Shown in pieces: positions 45,583 through 56,354 of a stretch of DNA of 64,000 bases (its first letter is position 1; every line of letters starts with the position of its first letter). The notes under the pieces are model-generated. The model was not told where the DNA came from. It saw nothing but the letters and a program-made list of their open reading frames with translations, and searched no databases. The position numbers were made by a program, and so were the translations under genes. This stretch comes from Takifugu bimaculatus (Eukaryota > Chordata > Actinopteri > Tetraodontiformes > Tetraodontidae). Location: NCBI GenBank assembly GCA_004026145.2, contig CP034993.1:1578580-1642579 (forward strand), in the 5' to 3' direction.

Positions 45583-45706
45583 ACACACACACACACACTG
45601 GCACTGGGAATGTTGCTTCTTTCTTCACCGTGTCCCTCTGCTCATTCTCCAAGATAACCAGCTGGCTGTGTGTGTGCGTGCGTGCGTGTGCGTGTGTGTG
45701 TGTGTC
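45583..45706 (+). repeat. (CA)n and (TG/CG)n simple repeats
   Basis: A short (CA)n at about 45583-45598 and a TG/CGTG-rich tract at 45667-45706, in the upstream region of yjefn3. Confidence 0.85.
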
Positions 45707-45766
45707 AGCTGGGCTCGCTAGGGAAGACAGCCAATTAAGAGTCAGGAGGAGAGGGGCTCGCCTGCT

Positions 45767-45776
45767 GATTGGCTCA
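45767..45776 (-). promoter_or_regulatory. inverted CCAAT box upstream of yjefn3, distal
   Basis: An identical GATTGGCTCA 10-mer, 221 bp beyond the proximal copy. A (CA)n tract and a TG-rich tract lie between them. Confidence 0.3.
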
Positions 45777-48700
45777 CGCCGCAGGAAGCTCAGCCAACCC
45801 CCGTGCAACCGTCCATCACATCCAGACCGACCGGTGCGCATATTCCGGTGCACCTTTCCCTTGGAACAAGAGTGCGAGGGGGGGGGTGTTTTTCAAACAC
45901 TATGTGATCAAACCCCAGAAAACAATCCCTTTGGGGGGCTGATCACGTGACTCCGGTAACGGCGGAGCAGCGCAGCATCATTAGCAGGAGTGCTGATGCA
46001 GGAACACACAAGGATGCAGGAAGAGAAGCTGCCTTTAGAAGTGGGTCGTGATGAGACATAGAGGTTATTCTCGCTCTCCCTCTCTCTTTCTCCCCTCACA
46101 AACATTCCCGCAGGGCTGATCTGGCTGACTTCCTGCCTCAACCGTGTGGAGAACAGGTGCACTGGAATGTTGGTGTAGTCTGCCACCTAGAGGGCAGGGT
46201 CGCTATTACAGCTAGAGACCAGAGGACTCTCCTGACGGACCAATTAAATCACAATAAATGGTGAATTGCAGTTTAAGGTTGACCCTGACATCCAACAAAT
46301 TCTGGGAATCTTTGGAAAAGCTGCATTCTAATGTCCGGGGAGGACGTCTGCTGATCCACAATGGAGACATGATGGCAGCGGTTATTGATCCACCCATAAA
46401 TCCTGTGAGAATCCGTGGGAAAGGATCCACCAAACTCACTGGAAGCTGTTATTCCGGTTGGCTCGGCGCTCCCAAGCCATCAGTCAGCAGGCAAATTGGA
46501 TTGGCCAATCCCACCCTGCCGTCTCCCATCCTGGTCTCTGAATCATACTGGTGGATGTTCCAGCCCTGAGCTTGATCAGGTCGACCAACATTCTTCTCCT
46601 GGGAGGGTGAAGATCTATTAAAAGTCCAGCATGTCGGGAGGAGGTTATATTAATCACTGGCACAAGCTCAGAGGAATCCTGACTAACTGCTGCTTCACCA
46701 TCCCAAATGGCTGCTGGCTTCATTAATAGTTGAGAAATGTGCACGGCGATTGGACCACCTCAGCCTTTGGCCCTGCAGACATGTTGCTTCTGTAGGAAAG
46801 ACATCATTTCCTGTCTTCTTACACGGTATCTTACAAGAGAGCACTGGCAGAGCGTGTCCAGCCCCCCCAGTCGCCTGAAGACAGCTGGGACTGGCGCAGA
46901 TTCCTGCAGGTCAAATGTTTGCTGAATAAAAGTCCCCCATCGAGTCGCCAGCCTCATATAGAGACACCACATTGTCAGAACTGCTGGCTAATAAATGAGT
47001 TCTGAACGTCATAAATCTGTCCAGAGCATCATTTTGTGACCACATAGACCGTCGTTTCCACCTGGAGCCTCCAGGTGGCGACAAAGCGATCCAGAACATC
47101 CTGGGGTCACTTTCCCCACAGAAAGGCTGGACCAGGAAGTTCTACTTCCTTATTTGCTGCCATTTGGACCTCTACACCACAGGAGAGCCAGGTTCCACCA
47201 GAAGGAACCCAGGGTCCGCCGCGCCAGAACGTGGTCCAATTGCTCGTGTGTTCCATTAGCACAACAGCAGGTCAGGTGGAACTTTGGCCCAATACAAAAT
47301 ATGAATTGCTTTCAATCCACAAATCAGCCATAAATCAGTGGTTAAAATTAGTTTTATTATTATTTCATAGAGCTGGGGGGGGGGGGGGGGGGGTCAAAAC
47401 AGAAACAGCTTTTCTTACATTGGTTTCTTTCCCACTGGGGCTGAATGGCATTTCGATGGTTCAACCCCCTCAAACATACGGAATGGTGATGTCAAACAGG
47501 CAGCAGGCATTAGTCAGGACCGCACAGGGCTGGACCCCTGAGCGGGGCACAGAACGGCGCCCTTATTCCAGATCAATGTTGGCGTTCAAGCCCCCGGATG
47601 CGTTTGTGTCTCAGGAATGTACAGGCGATAATCTTGGAATCTCGTGATGTCCCGTGCGTTAAGGGTGCCCCCCCATCGAACTCCGTCGTTGCACCTTCCT
47701 GAGCTGGACCCAAACCAGGCGCCTACGCGGACTAACGTGGTCTGACACTAACTGGCGAGCTGAAGCCTCCGTCCTGAACGCGACGGGGCAGCGGGAACGA
47801 GGATCAACGGGGGGCAAAAGGTGAGAAAACACCTGCTGGGCTGATCGGCCTCTGCATGGTTCCTTCTGGGGTTTTAAAGATCGCTTACAAAGCATCCAGA
47901 TCCTTGATGAGCTTTACATTAACACATCAATATAGCTATATTTTCAAACCTCTCATTCGGACTGGACCACCCCAAACACCGGAAACAAAGCAGCTACGGT
48001 TAATCCGACACCCTCGACTGGACGAGCACGCTGTGCTTCGCTAGCTTATCCTCCGCCGCTGCGGCCTGATCAAAACAAAACAGAACGCTGAGTCAGCTCG
48101 TCTTTGACGCAGCATAAACCATACGTGTGGAGTCTCTCGCTATGGCGGGGGGGGTTGCATAACTACATTCTGAAAGCTGTCCAGCGTCTTTCAGACCAGG
48201 CGAGCGGAAGTCACTGGACACGAGAGAAAACAAATCCGTTTAAAGTGGAGATCCATTCAAACTTAGGGCAGTAAGCATATACCATTTACTAACATGATCC
48301 TATAAATAAACCCAGACAGCTTTTCTATAGAAGAGAAATAATGCACCACAACCTATGACTAAAAGCAACGTCAGGAACGTGACATTGCTTACACCCCCTC
48401 AGTTTAGCATGAAATCATGTTTATGGAGAGGGTTCAAATAAACTAGAAACCTTCCAGCAGAAGGGATTCCATTTGGGCTCCACTAGTTCTTTGGAAGGTT
48501 TTTTCCTTCTTCTTACAATATCCAATAAGAATACTCCTCCAAGCATTTGTGTCTATAAACGACTCAGTGAAACCTTTACTTATCATTCATCTCATCTTAG
48601 AAAAACAAAGTATTTAAAAGTTATGTCACAAGATGGAACCCAGCAGATGTAAAACCACCTCAACAGTAACATTGTCCTGTGAACTCGGACCTTGACAACA

Positions 48701-49395
48701 GGCCACTTCCAAAGTATTAGGGAGCACAATATTCCAAACACAGTTTATGATTTCAAGAAGACAAAATCCTAACATTCAGCCATACAAAATAATCCAACGC
48801 AGGCCCGCTTCTCTACTGTACATGATGTGAGAAGCAGTCTGTGTGCAGATAGAAAAACATTTTTTACAGTCTTTTTTTTATTATTATTATTCCTTTTTGC
48901 AAAGCTAAAGCAGTTATTTGTAAATGGTCCTCGAAGCACAATCAATCCCTGTGGAGAGCTCTTCACTTCTTCCGGGCCAGCACGCGGGCCTGAGTCTGGG
49001 ATTGGAGGTAAGGCGAGTTCTTTATTGGGTGCTATCTTTTTTTTTTTTTTTTGGGGAGGGGGGGGGGGCATGGTACAGGTGGGAGGGCTCACCAACATAC
49101 AGGGAGTGAGAGGCATTAACTCTGAAGTCTATAAAATGATTCTTGTCCATGTACACACTGGAAAAAAGGAGCCAAATTCAAATACTCCTGAAGCAGTTGT
49201 AGCACCGCTGCACTCATGGATAAAAGATTCAGGCGGTGGGGGGGTTGCAGAAATATCACAGGTCAGAGGAGCACCGGCATCCAACAAAGGAGGGGGGGGG
49301 GGCAGGTGAGGAGTCCACAGAGTGAATTAGAATGATCATAATGGCTGTTATGGGTGTTGAGAGGAATAATCACTGTGGCGGCAGCCGGGACCGCA
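45777..49395. other. yjefn3-gatad2a intergenic region and gatad2a 3' UTR
   Basis: A 3.6 kb gap between divergently placed ends: yjefn3 starts on its left and gatad2a ends on its right. It holds an 18-base poly-G near 47376, a 21-bp palindrome at 47058-47078 and T-rich sequence toward gatad2a. TSSK6 and NDUFA13, present at this position in human, were not recognised on either strand. Confidence 0.55.
49021..49026 (-). terminator. candidate poly(A) signal of gatad2a
   Basis: AATAAA on the minus strand about 370 nt past the gatad2a stop. Another lies at 48877-48882. Which is used cannot be told. Confidence 0.4.
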
Positions 49396-49529
49396 TTATT
49401 TCCATGTATTGGCCGTTTGGGAAATAGAACGGGAAGGAATCATGTCCAGCAGGTACTCCCGCTGACGCTCCACAGCAGAACTGGTCTTGTGGGCAGAGAG
49501 GCTGGGGTTGACGTACGCCATGGTCACCC
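49396..49529 (-). CDS. gatad2a: gatad2a coding exon 10 (stop exon)
   Basis: A 134-nt coding part reading GVTMAYVNPSLSAHKTSSAV, ERQREYLLDMIPSRSISQTA, NTWK, with TAA at 49398-49396. It aligns with the human AFVSPSLAVHKSSSAVDRQR.. ATWK C-terminus. Confidence 0.94.
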
Positions 49530-52500
49530 CTGTGGGGAAACGGGGACGCTCGGTCAGTCACGTGTAATTAAGATGAACAGCTCACGTTTCTCTCCCAATC
49601 AAATGAGCACAATCCCAAAGCCGCCATTAGCTCTACCTGTGTTGCTGCCGCTCTGCTTCCTCCAGGTGGCCACGCCGCCCTGGCCGCCGACCTTTGAACC
49701 CTGCTGCAGGGAGCGGGCCGCAGCATGCTTACCCGGCCCGCCGCCCAGAGCTGCTGCAGTCATGGCGCTGTGCAGCTGAGGGGAGGAAGAGAATGAGGGG
49801 GTCAAACCATGAGAGCTCGCTGCAGACTGGAGACCATGTGACAACTGACTCTGCAAGCAGATTGGTTACATAAAAGAGCATAAATAACGGTTTCCAAGCG
49901 GTCGTGCTGCTGCGTGTGGTCACAAAGAAAAGGGGCGTGCTCACGTGTTTGATGGAGTGGTGGCCAGCCACGGACTTGTGCTGCATGGCGGCTCGGACCT
50001 GCTTGTACTGCTGGGAGACCAGCAACTCGCTCTTGGACAGCGAGGAGGACGAAGAGGATTTCGAGACAGAGGAGGAGGAGGAGGTGGAGGAGGCTGCCTG
50101 CTGGAGGATGTGCTGGTCGATCTCCTGCTCCTGTTGGAGTGCCTTAACGAAGGCTGCCTTTAGCCGGCTGGTGTGCTCGGCCTTCAGGGCCTTCTTCTGA
50201 TTGGATGACATACATTGGTCGCAGAGAATGTTTCCAGCCTTCTCCTTTCTCCAGCGGGAGGTAAAGTCCGTCTTACACTGGTTGCAGGTGTGCGGCTCTT
50301 TGGGACTGGGACCAGTTGTGGCAGCAGCTGGACCCAGATTACCTTTGAGGGGGAAAACAAGCCTGTTCAAACACGATTCAAAGGAAAACATTGCTCTTCT
50401 TTTCAGATGACTACTGCACTGCTATTCCTAAAGCCTCTACTAACCCCTTCCATGCATTTCCAGGAGTTTTTGCACCACCTCTTCCAACCCCAACAAGTAG
50501 ATGAACTCATTATTGGCTGCGGAGGGCAGGAAGTTAAAATCGGGAGCAGGGGGCTTAGGTGGAGGGATCTCCAGCAATGTCTTCTCTAGCTGCTTGCGCA
50601 GGGCTAGCTTGGCAGCTGCCTGCCGGCTGGCTGGGGAGTCATTGATGCCAGAGTTTGGCGATGCTGAGGAGCCCTTTAGGCTGGTCGGAGAGGCCTAGGT
50701 TAAAGCAAAACAAAGACCACTTCAGAAAGTCCAGCTGAGGTCATTTGGGGTGAGATATTAAAAGGTTTGTGTGTTGCATCCTCACCTGAGGTATGTTGAC
50801 TACAACATTGCTGTTGGCCACGTTAGCTACCCTAATGAGTCCTTGCTGGATGATCCTCTGACCTTGGACCTGGACATTGGGCACAGACGCCCTTGGAGCC
50901 AGCAAGAGTGGAGGGGGGCCCGAAGCCGCTGTGCTGCTGCTGTTGCTGACGCAGGCTGGCGATCTGCTGGGCAGTCATTGTGATATGCTGATGGCAGCAT
51001 TCACATGCAGGAGCAAGAAGTTAGCAAAGTCACAACCTCTTCCCTTCAAACGGGGCTCAGAATGTTGGTGGCACACACTCACCTGAGCTCCTCTGACCAG
51101 GGGGGGCATGACGATTTGGGAGTTGTGTTTGGACTGGACGTGCTGCCCGCCCCGCACCAAGGGGGGAGGGATCACTGTGCCTGAGCTTCTACCCACCACC
51201 TGGAAACACTGATAGCACGTTAACGAAACAGGAAAACCACTCTCCCCATAAATGTTCACCAGCATCCAGGCTGTACGAAGAAGAACGCTGAATGGTACCG
51301 ACCTGGAAGGATCCTTTATTCGATGTGATGCTTCCTCGGACGAGGGGGGGAGGAGTAGCCACGGACCCGGATGTCTAGGAAACGAAACCGCTTGGCCTTA
51401 GATGACATCATCCATGACTTGGCCAACATAAAGGGCAGAAGTGCGAGCGCTCACCTTCTGCACGCTGCTCTCCTTCTGAATCTGGCTCTGTCGGAGTTTC
51501 TTCAGCAGGACCAACTTAGCCTCTTGGATTCTCAGCTCTTCCTTCAGCTGCTTGATGGTGTGCTCCCTTTCCTCAGGAGAACTCTTCTGCATGTCCAAGA
51601 AAAGTCACATCATCCACACAGCGAGCTCCGACATCCCCAAAATTAGTATAAAACCAGCGGGAATAAAAAGAAAGAAGGTGTTCTCTGTTCTTGTTTGGTT
51701 TCCTACCATGAGTGTGTCTGTGTCCGTCTTCACGAGGCAGTGGCCGTTCATTAGAGGACTGGATGGCTCGTTATCAGACAGTACGATTACATCATCGGGT
51801 GACGGGGGCTGTCTGTCTTTCTTAATGAGACTGGAGACAAAAGAAAACAATTAAGTTTCTTGTACCGGTGCAGAGACTAAACAGTGTATTAATCAGAGTG
51901 CAACAACCAGTTCAAATGAACTCATTCTCATGCAGTTTTGCTTTAAATCCAGTAGATGGTGCAATAGCATAATTAGGGCCGTCGTCTGTTCTAGGACAAA
52001 TGTGCACTGGGACCCAAGCACCAAGAGATCAATAATGCAGTAATGGCGGCAGAGACGACTGCGGCGACCCAAGAGCAGCCAGAAGGGAACCTCAGCGGAG
52101 CTGCAGCTCAACCAACCAGGCAAAGGACTGGTCCGCAGATGTAGGCGAGCAACGAGTAGATCCACAGCGTTCACGGGGGTTTTAGGAGGGGAAAAAGCCC
52201 TCAAGCCAAAAAAGATCGACTAGCTTTTACTGTGAACAAGGAGAGAACAAAGGCGACTCCAGGCAAGATACGGACGCATCCGTCTAGAGGGGCGGATAAA
52301 TGTGCCTCTGCAGGCATCTCGTCAGGTCCCGAGGGCCCGAGAGCAGAAAAATACACGTCAGCGATGTGGAGAGAAGGTTGAATATGAGTTCGACTCTAAA
52401 AGGTAACGTCTGGGTCATTATGTAAAGGTACGTGCACATGGATGCAGCGACCCAATCGTAGGATTCAGAGAAGCGTGGCTCTGGGGTTAGAAGCGTAGGC

Positions 52501-55500
52501 CCGGTCTAGCACCCAAGCAGGGCCTCACCCCTCCCCAGTGTCCACAGCGGGGCCTGTGGCCTAGCCGGATCGGCACAGCCTGGGCCTCGGCTCTCCCCTC
52601 CCTCCCAGCTGCCGACATCAGAGTCACACGCTGAGCCGAGCGAAGGTCCGCTGGAGACACTGGCGAGAGTGACAGTGTGGGGGGAGGGGAATACGTGGCC
52701 CGGAGCCAACCTATTGTGTACTCTCTTTCTCAGTCAATCACTCAGTCAGTACTTCACACACCCTTCCCCCACGCGGACATCTTTTATACTTCCACGCGAC
52801 GGCCCAGTTCACACTTTTCTTCCCCGTTTGAGTCACGTCTCGGGGCCTTCATCTTACCCGCGCAGCAGCAGATTCCACCTTCCAACTACAAAACAAGGCC
52901 GACTGCAGGAGACAAATAAGTGGGGGTTCGTTTTATGGAATGATGGAGAAGAAAAACCATGCAAATTACTAAACACACTCGAGTAACTCCCTACAACTGT
53001 AACGTCTGTCCAGGTGCTACTTTTTAAACAACTTACTCCTTTCTTTGAGTTCCACATTTCATTCAAATAAATGCTTTTCTTTCTTTTCTGCTTTTTTTTT
53101 TACATTTTTATCATATGCCTATCAGGAATGTGCTCCCAAGCTCAACAGACTTATTTCCTTTGAGACCTTTTGCTCTCCAGAACTCTCAAAAAGTAATCAG
53201 GGAGCCTCACCTCCTCGCCACTAAATGTGATTAACGCTGACCTTAACCTGGTCACCTGTAACTTCAGGCACAACGTTAACTCATCATTAGCTGTCTGAAA
53301 CTGAAACCACCAGCTCCTCAACACATCTAAACCCTTTCAGTCAACGCTCAAGTTCCTGGAATAACTCCGTTCTGTTCATGAGCTCAACGGAACTGTAATT
53401 ACGTTCTGCATGAGAGGACGACGCTTCCAAACGACTCTTTGTGGCGGCACCATGCAGAGGTTTTAGAACTAGTGGCTAAACCTGTTCTTCAACAGATATA
53501 GCAGGACAAAATCTGTCTCCACCTCTGCAGTCCAGGGACAAATAAGATAATATTTCCTGAGGCCAGTGTGCAGAGGCTCGGGACCTTTAAAGTCCCCACG
53601 AACTGGACGACACAATTAGAACCTCTTTCCAAGTTCGCTAAATTAGTTAAGCATAAAGGTTAGCTACAAACGGTGTCCATGAAAACCAAAACAGGTAAAC
53701 TAAGGTGGCTCATTCGACAAATAGTTCCAGAGAAAGTACTTTTACACTTGATAACGTTCCTTGTTATTCCCCACATGGCCGACCAGCCCACTTCCACAAT
53801 CACCGGTTTAATCGTGCAGGTTATTTGGAAACAACATGTCATCTTTGTCCACATGTGTCCTGTAAAACCTGCAAAGGGCCAGAAACTTTACTAAATTGAA
53901 CTCCTCTGCATCTCTGATGAAAATGACCGGCGCGGGCCTGTGATGGCCGGTCCCGTTTTATTAAGGACAGCTTACACAAGCGCTGGTGCACACAGCAGCG
54001 TGCTTATGTAACGCCCCGTGCTTCTGCACGTCTGATTCCCACTGACCTCTCTGCAGGATTGCTGATTCAGTCCATCAGCTGCAGACGCATCGGCCGTTTA
54101 AAATCTAGTACGGGAGAATATGTGGCGCTGCCTAAGACGATACTTGGTTACGTTTTTATGAACCAAGCAGTGGAAAGAGTGACGAGGGCAGGAGAATGCA
54201 TGGGGTATAATGGCAGCGGAGGGTGACCCTCAGGAGATCCTCCACACTGCAGGCTTAATCACCCCTCTACTGCACTTTAACTGCTATTACATCATGGTGC
54301 TTTTATTGCCCGACCAAAGACGTCACATGACATCAGGCATTTCTCCGCGTGGTCATGTGACACGCCCAACACCCCCTCCTTCCTCTAACTGCTCCTTCCA
54401 ATGTGGAAACCATGGCAACAGCCAGTTGGAACCAGTTTGTGACACATAGCCTTCATTTTGTGTGAAGTGTGAGGCAGAGTTCAGGTGCTGCTGTGGGAGA
54501 AAATGGAGGCCGGACCTCGGGAGCCTCGAACTTTTCAAAATGGGGGCAGGCGGATGACGACCGCAGAGCGACTTCCTGTACGAGTGCTGTCAGACCACTC
54601 GCCGGCAAAAAGTCAGGAAGCCGTAGACGTTAATAGCTGCGTACCTACGCACAACCACAGGCTGCAGATGCAAGCAGATACTCCCGATTCAGCTCTCAAA
54701 CCAACTTTGAAGTCACAACGAGCTGCCACAGAACAAAGAACTCGCCAGCTAGCATCTGTTGGACGCCCAGACCTGTTCCTAGTGTAATCCCGGTGAAGAC
54801 GTTACGGGCCGCACCACAGAACATAAAGCCAGACATCTGTTTTCAAGAAGAGCGATTCCCAATCATTTTCCTTCGAAACCGAGCGATGCCAGCCCAGAGG
54901 TGACCGGCACTCTTCAACCGTCCCGACGAGACACTGCGAGAGAGATCCATTACAGTACCAACAGATGATTCTGTTAGAACGATGGCGATGAGAGGGTGCG
55001 TGTGCATCTCACGGGACTTCCTGGAGTTTGGAAATATCAACGCTAGCTCAATATGATACGCCGATCACGTTAGCAAATGATGACACCGTTGCCTCCTATA
55101 ATTGTAGCTATTATTTTCCAGAAATGGGCAGTCAGTGGCGTGCGCCAGTGGTTCCCACTGCTTTATCACTTTTGGTAATAAATAAGCAACATACTTTTAC
55201 AGTTAGTCAAGCTTTCAAAGCTGTGACTCAGAGCAACAGCGACAGATGACGGTTAATTATCTGCGCTCCAAACGTCAGCCTCTCACAGAGAGGGTGCAGT
55301 CGCAGCAATGCAGCCCCTCTCTGCACCTTCTGCCTTTATTTACACAGAGGGAGGCCGAGGCTCTGTGAGGCCTCGCAGTCATTTTAGATAGTCATCTTGG
55401 ATTCTGGAGTCAAACAGAGCGATAAGGAACCGACAGCTGTGTGGGACGGAGCGGGTTCCTGTGAGGGGAAACTTCACAGTGCGTTATTGGCTTCACTCTT

Positions 55501-55972
55501 GCATATGAATCGAGTGATTGAGTCATATCTGTGATGACTGTCAAAACGATGCGAGAATGTGGTAACAGTGAACTTGAAATCCCCTGAAACGGACACATGG
55601 AGGCTTTACAGAGATCCGGAAGCATTTGTTGGATCTTAATGACCCAGAACTCCATCGTGCATTTCCCTTGTCTCACCTTTTAGACGTGCTCATGTCTACT
55701 GGCTCATCTCCAGTCTGCAGCTCCAGCTTGATGGTGGCCTTCACTTCTCCAGACTTCAGGATGCTGGCTGCCACCTTTGCAGCCTGCTCGCTCTTCAGCT
55801 TGACGCTCTCAGCTCCAGGTGACCCGAGGGCCCCTGGTGCACCTGCTGCGTCACTCTTCTCCAGCTTAGCCCGTTTGCCCTCATTGTTCCCAGGGGAGCC
55901 AGAATGAGATGCGTGGTCCCGCTCTAAAGCTCGCTTTTGACTGCGCGTTTGACGCACTACCTCCTCTGACAT
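49396..55972 (-). CDS. gatad2a: gatad2a, transcriptional repressor p66-alpha (10 coding exons)
   Basis: A nuclear subunit of the NuRD/Mi-2 corepressor. Coding exons are 55677-55972, 51707-51830, 51455-51586, 51303-51374, 51083-51199, 50786-50966, 50445-50694, 49945-50342, 49637-49850 and 49396-49529. Phases close to about 638 aa (human 633) once one extra base is allowed in exon 6. Features in order: TRSQKRALERD near the N-terminus; SPDDVIVLSDNE; the CR1 coiled coil (about 141-184) that pairs with MBD2/3; three PPLVRG motifs; SPASRQAAAKLALRKQLEK; and a GATA-type zinc finger C410-x2-C413-x17-C431-x2-C434 inside the CR2 region that binds CHD4 and chromatin. The end, REYLLDMIPSRSISQTANTW, is the conserved p66 C-terminus. 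gatad2a over gatad2b is inferred from synteny. A noncoding 5' exon must lie upstream, because a cacag acceptor sits 13 nt before the ATG. Confidence 0.95.
49637..49850 (-). CDS. gatad2a: gatad2a coding exon 9
   Basis: A 214-nt exon reading SQLSHGLQSAASSHGLTPSF, SSSPQLHSAM.. and ending VATWRKQSGSNTG. An internal GGTAAGC at about 49735 looks like a donor but the frame stays open through it and the downstream residues continue the family match, so it could be at most an alternative site. Confidence 0.85.
49945..50342 (-). CDS. gatad2a: gatad2a coding exon 8, GATA zinc finger
   Basis: A 398-nt exon. TCNQCKTDFTSRWRKEK and ILCDQCMSSNQKKALKAEHT form the C-x2-C-x17-C-x2-C GATA-type finger, followed by SRLKAAFVKALQQEQEIDQH. 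A long Ser-rich stretch (SSTSSSSSVSKSSSSSS) follows that is longer than I recall in mammals. The donor is CAC|GTGAGC. Confidence 0.96.
50445..50694 (-). CDS. gatad2a: gatad2a coding exon 7
   Basis: A 250-nt exon reading ASPTSLKGSS.. SPASRQAAAKLALRKQLEKT, LLEIPPPKPPAPDFNFLPSA, ANNEFIYLLGLEEVVQKLLE. This is one of the most conserved p66 blocks. A split Gly codon joins exon 8 across donor GG|GTTAGT. Confidence 0.95.
50786..50966 (-). CDS. gatad2a: gatad2a coding exon 6, with an apparent +1 frameshift
   Basis: Reads QIASLRQQQQQHSGFGPP in one frame, then PPPLLLAPRASVPNVQVQGQ, RIIQQGLIRVANV.. NIPQ in the next. The switch is at the six-base G run (plus strand) at 50913-50918; five bases would keep one frame and give 60 codons. 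The second frame matches human PPPLLLAPRASVPSVQIQGQ almost exactly. Confidence 0.88.
51083..51199 (-). CDS. gatad2a: gatad2a coding exon 5, second and third PPLVRG motifs
   Basis: A 117-nt exon reading SSGTVIPPPLVRGGQHVQSK, HNSQIVMPPLVRGAQ. It matches the human IPPPLVRGGQQ and MPPLVRGAQQ blocks. The donor is CAG|GTGAGT. Confidence 0.94.
51303..51374 (-). CDS. gatad2a: gatad2a coding exon 4, first PPPLVRG
   Basis: A 72-nt exon reading TSGSVATPPPLVRG, SITSNKGSFQ, between a tttcctag acceptor and a CAG|GTCGGT donor. Confidence 0.9.
51455..51586 (-). CDS. gatad2a: gatad2a coding exon 3, CR1 coiled coil
   Basis: A 132-nt exon, phase 0, reading SSPEEREHTIKQLKEELRIQ, EAKLVLLKKLRQSQIQKE. This is the conserved helix that forms a heterodimeric coiled coil with MBD2/MBD3 in NuRD. 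The heptad hydrophobic positions are intact. Confidence 0.96.
51707..51830 (-). CDS. gatad2a: gatad2a coding exon 2
   Basis: A 124-nt exon reading LIKKDRQPPSPDDVIVLSDN, EPSSPLMNGH, ending DTLM. The PSPDVIVLSDNE tract is a p66 hallmark. The intron before it is 3.8 kb. Confidence 0.95.
51831..55676 (-). other. gatad2a intron between coding exons 1 and 2
   Basis: A 3.8 kb intron. No exon, repeat family or RNA was recognised. The human locus hosts a microRNA in a GATAD2A intron; no equivalent can be called by eye here. Confidence 0.75.
55677..55972 (-). CDS. gatad2a: gatad2a coding exon 1
   Basis: The ATG at 55972-55970 (MSEEVVRQTRSQKRALERDH) aligns with the human MTEEACRTRSQKRALERD start, so it is preferred to the ATG four codons earlier, which lies in the same frame. 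The acceptor ttcacag|GG at 55985 shows the exon continues a spliced 5' UTR. It ends with VDMSTSK and a split Ser codon at the donor AAAG|GTGAGA. Confidence 0.92.
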
Positions 55973-56316
55973 GGCTACTGTCACCCTGTGAAGAAGAAGA
56001 AGAAAGAACAGATCACACAGTTACATTGAGCCATTAGATTCTGATTTCCTGTCATTGCAGGGCAGCTTTAGCAACACAAGCGTCAAATCAAAGTCCCTTT
56101 ACTGTACACTTTCTGAAATAACCACCTGCTCGCGTTACGTATCTGGTTGCAGGAGGTATGCATGAGCACGGTACGGGTGGTCACACGTGCACGGTTAAGC
56201 ACACAATGCGCAAAAACGTGGCTAGTTTCAAAGTGATCCAAAAAAGAACTAATTCATTAAAGTAGCAGCCTGCTGCAACAGCGCACAAACGGTTTAATGA
56301 TCATTTAATGACGGCG

Positions 56317-56318
<2 letters not shown>

Positions 56319-56352
<34 letters not shown>
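56319..56352 (+). repeat. (GT)n microsatellite
   Basis: About 17 units in the gatad2a 5' region. Confidence 0.95.

Positions 56353-56354
<2 letters not shown>

Noticed and set aside
47075..47647. 190-aa plus-strand frame
   Set aside because: Runs through an 18-base poly-G tract and shows no domain; most likely chance.
49729..50391. 220-aa frame including sequence beyond the zinc-finger exon
   Set aside because: Only 49945-50342 matches p66; a good donor at 49944 ends the exon and the following frame is intron plus an out-of-frame reading of exon 9.
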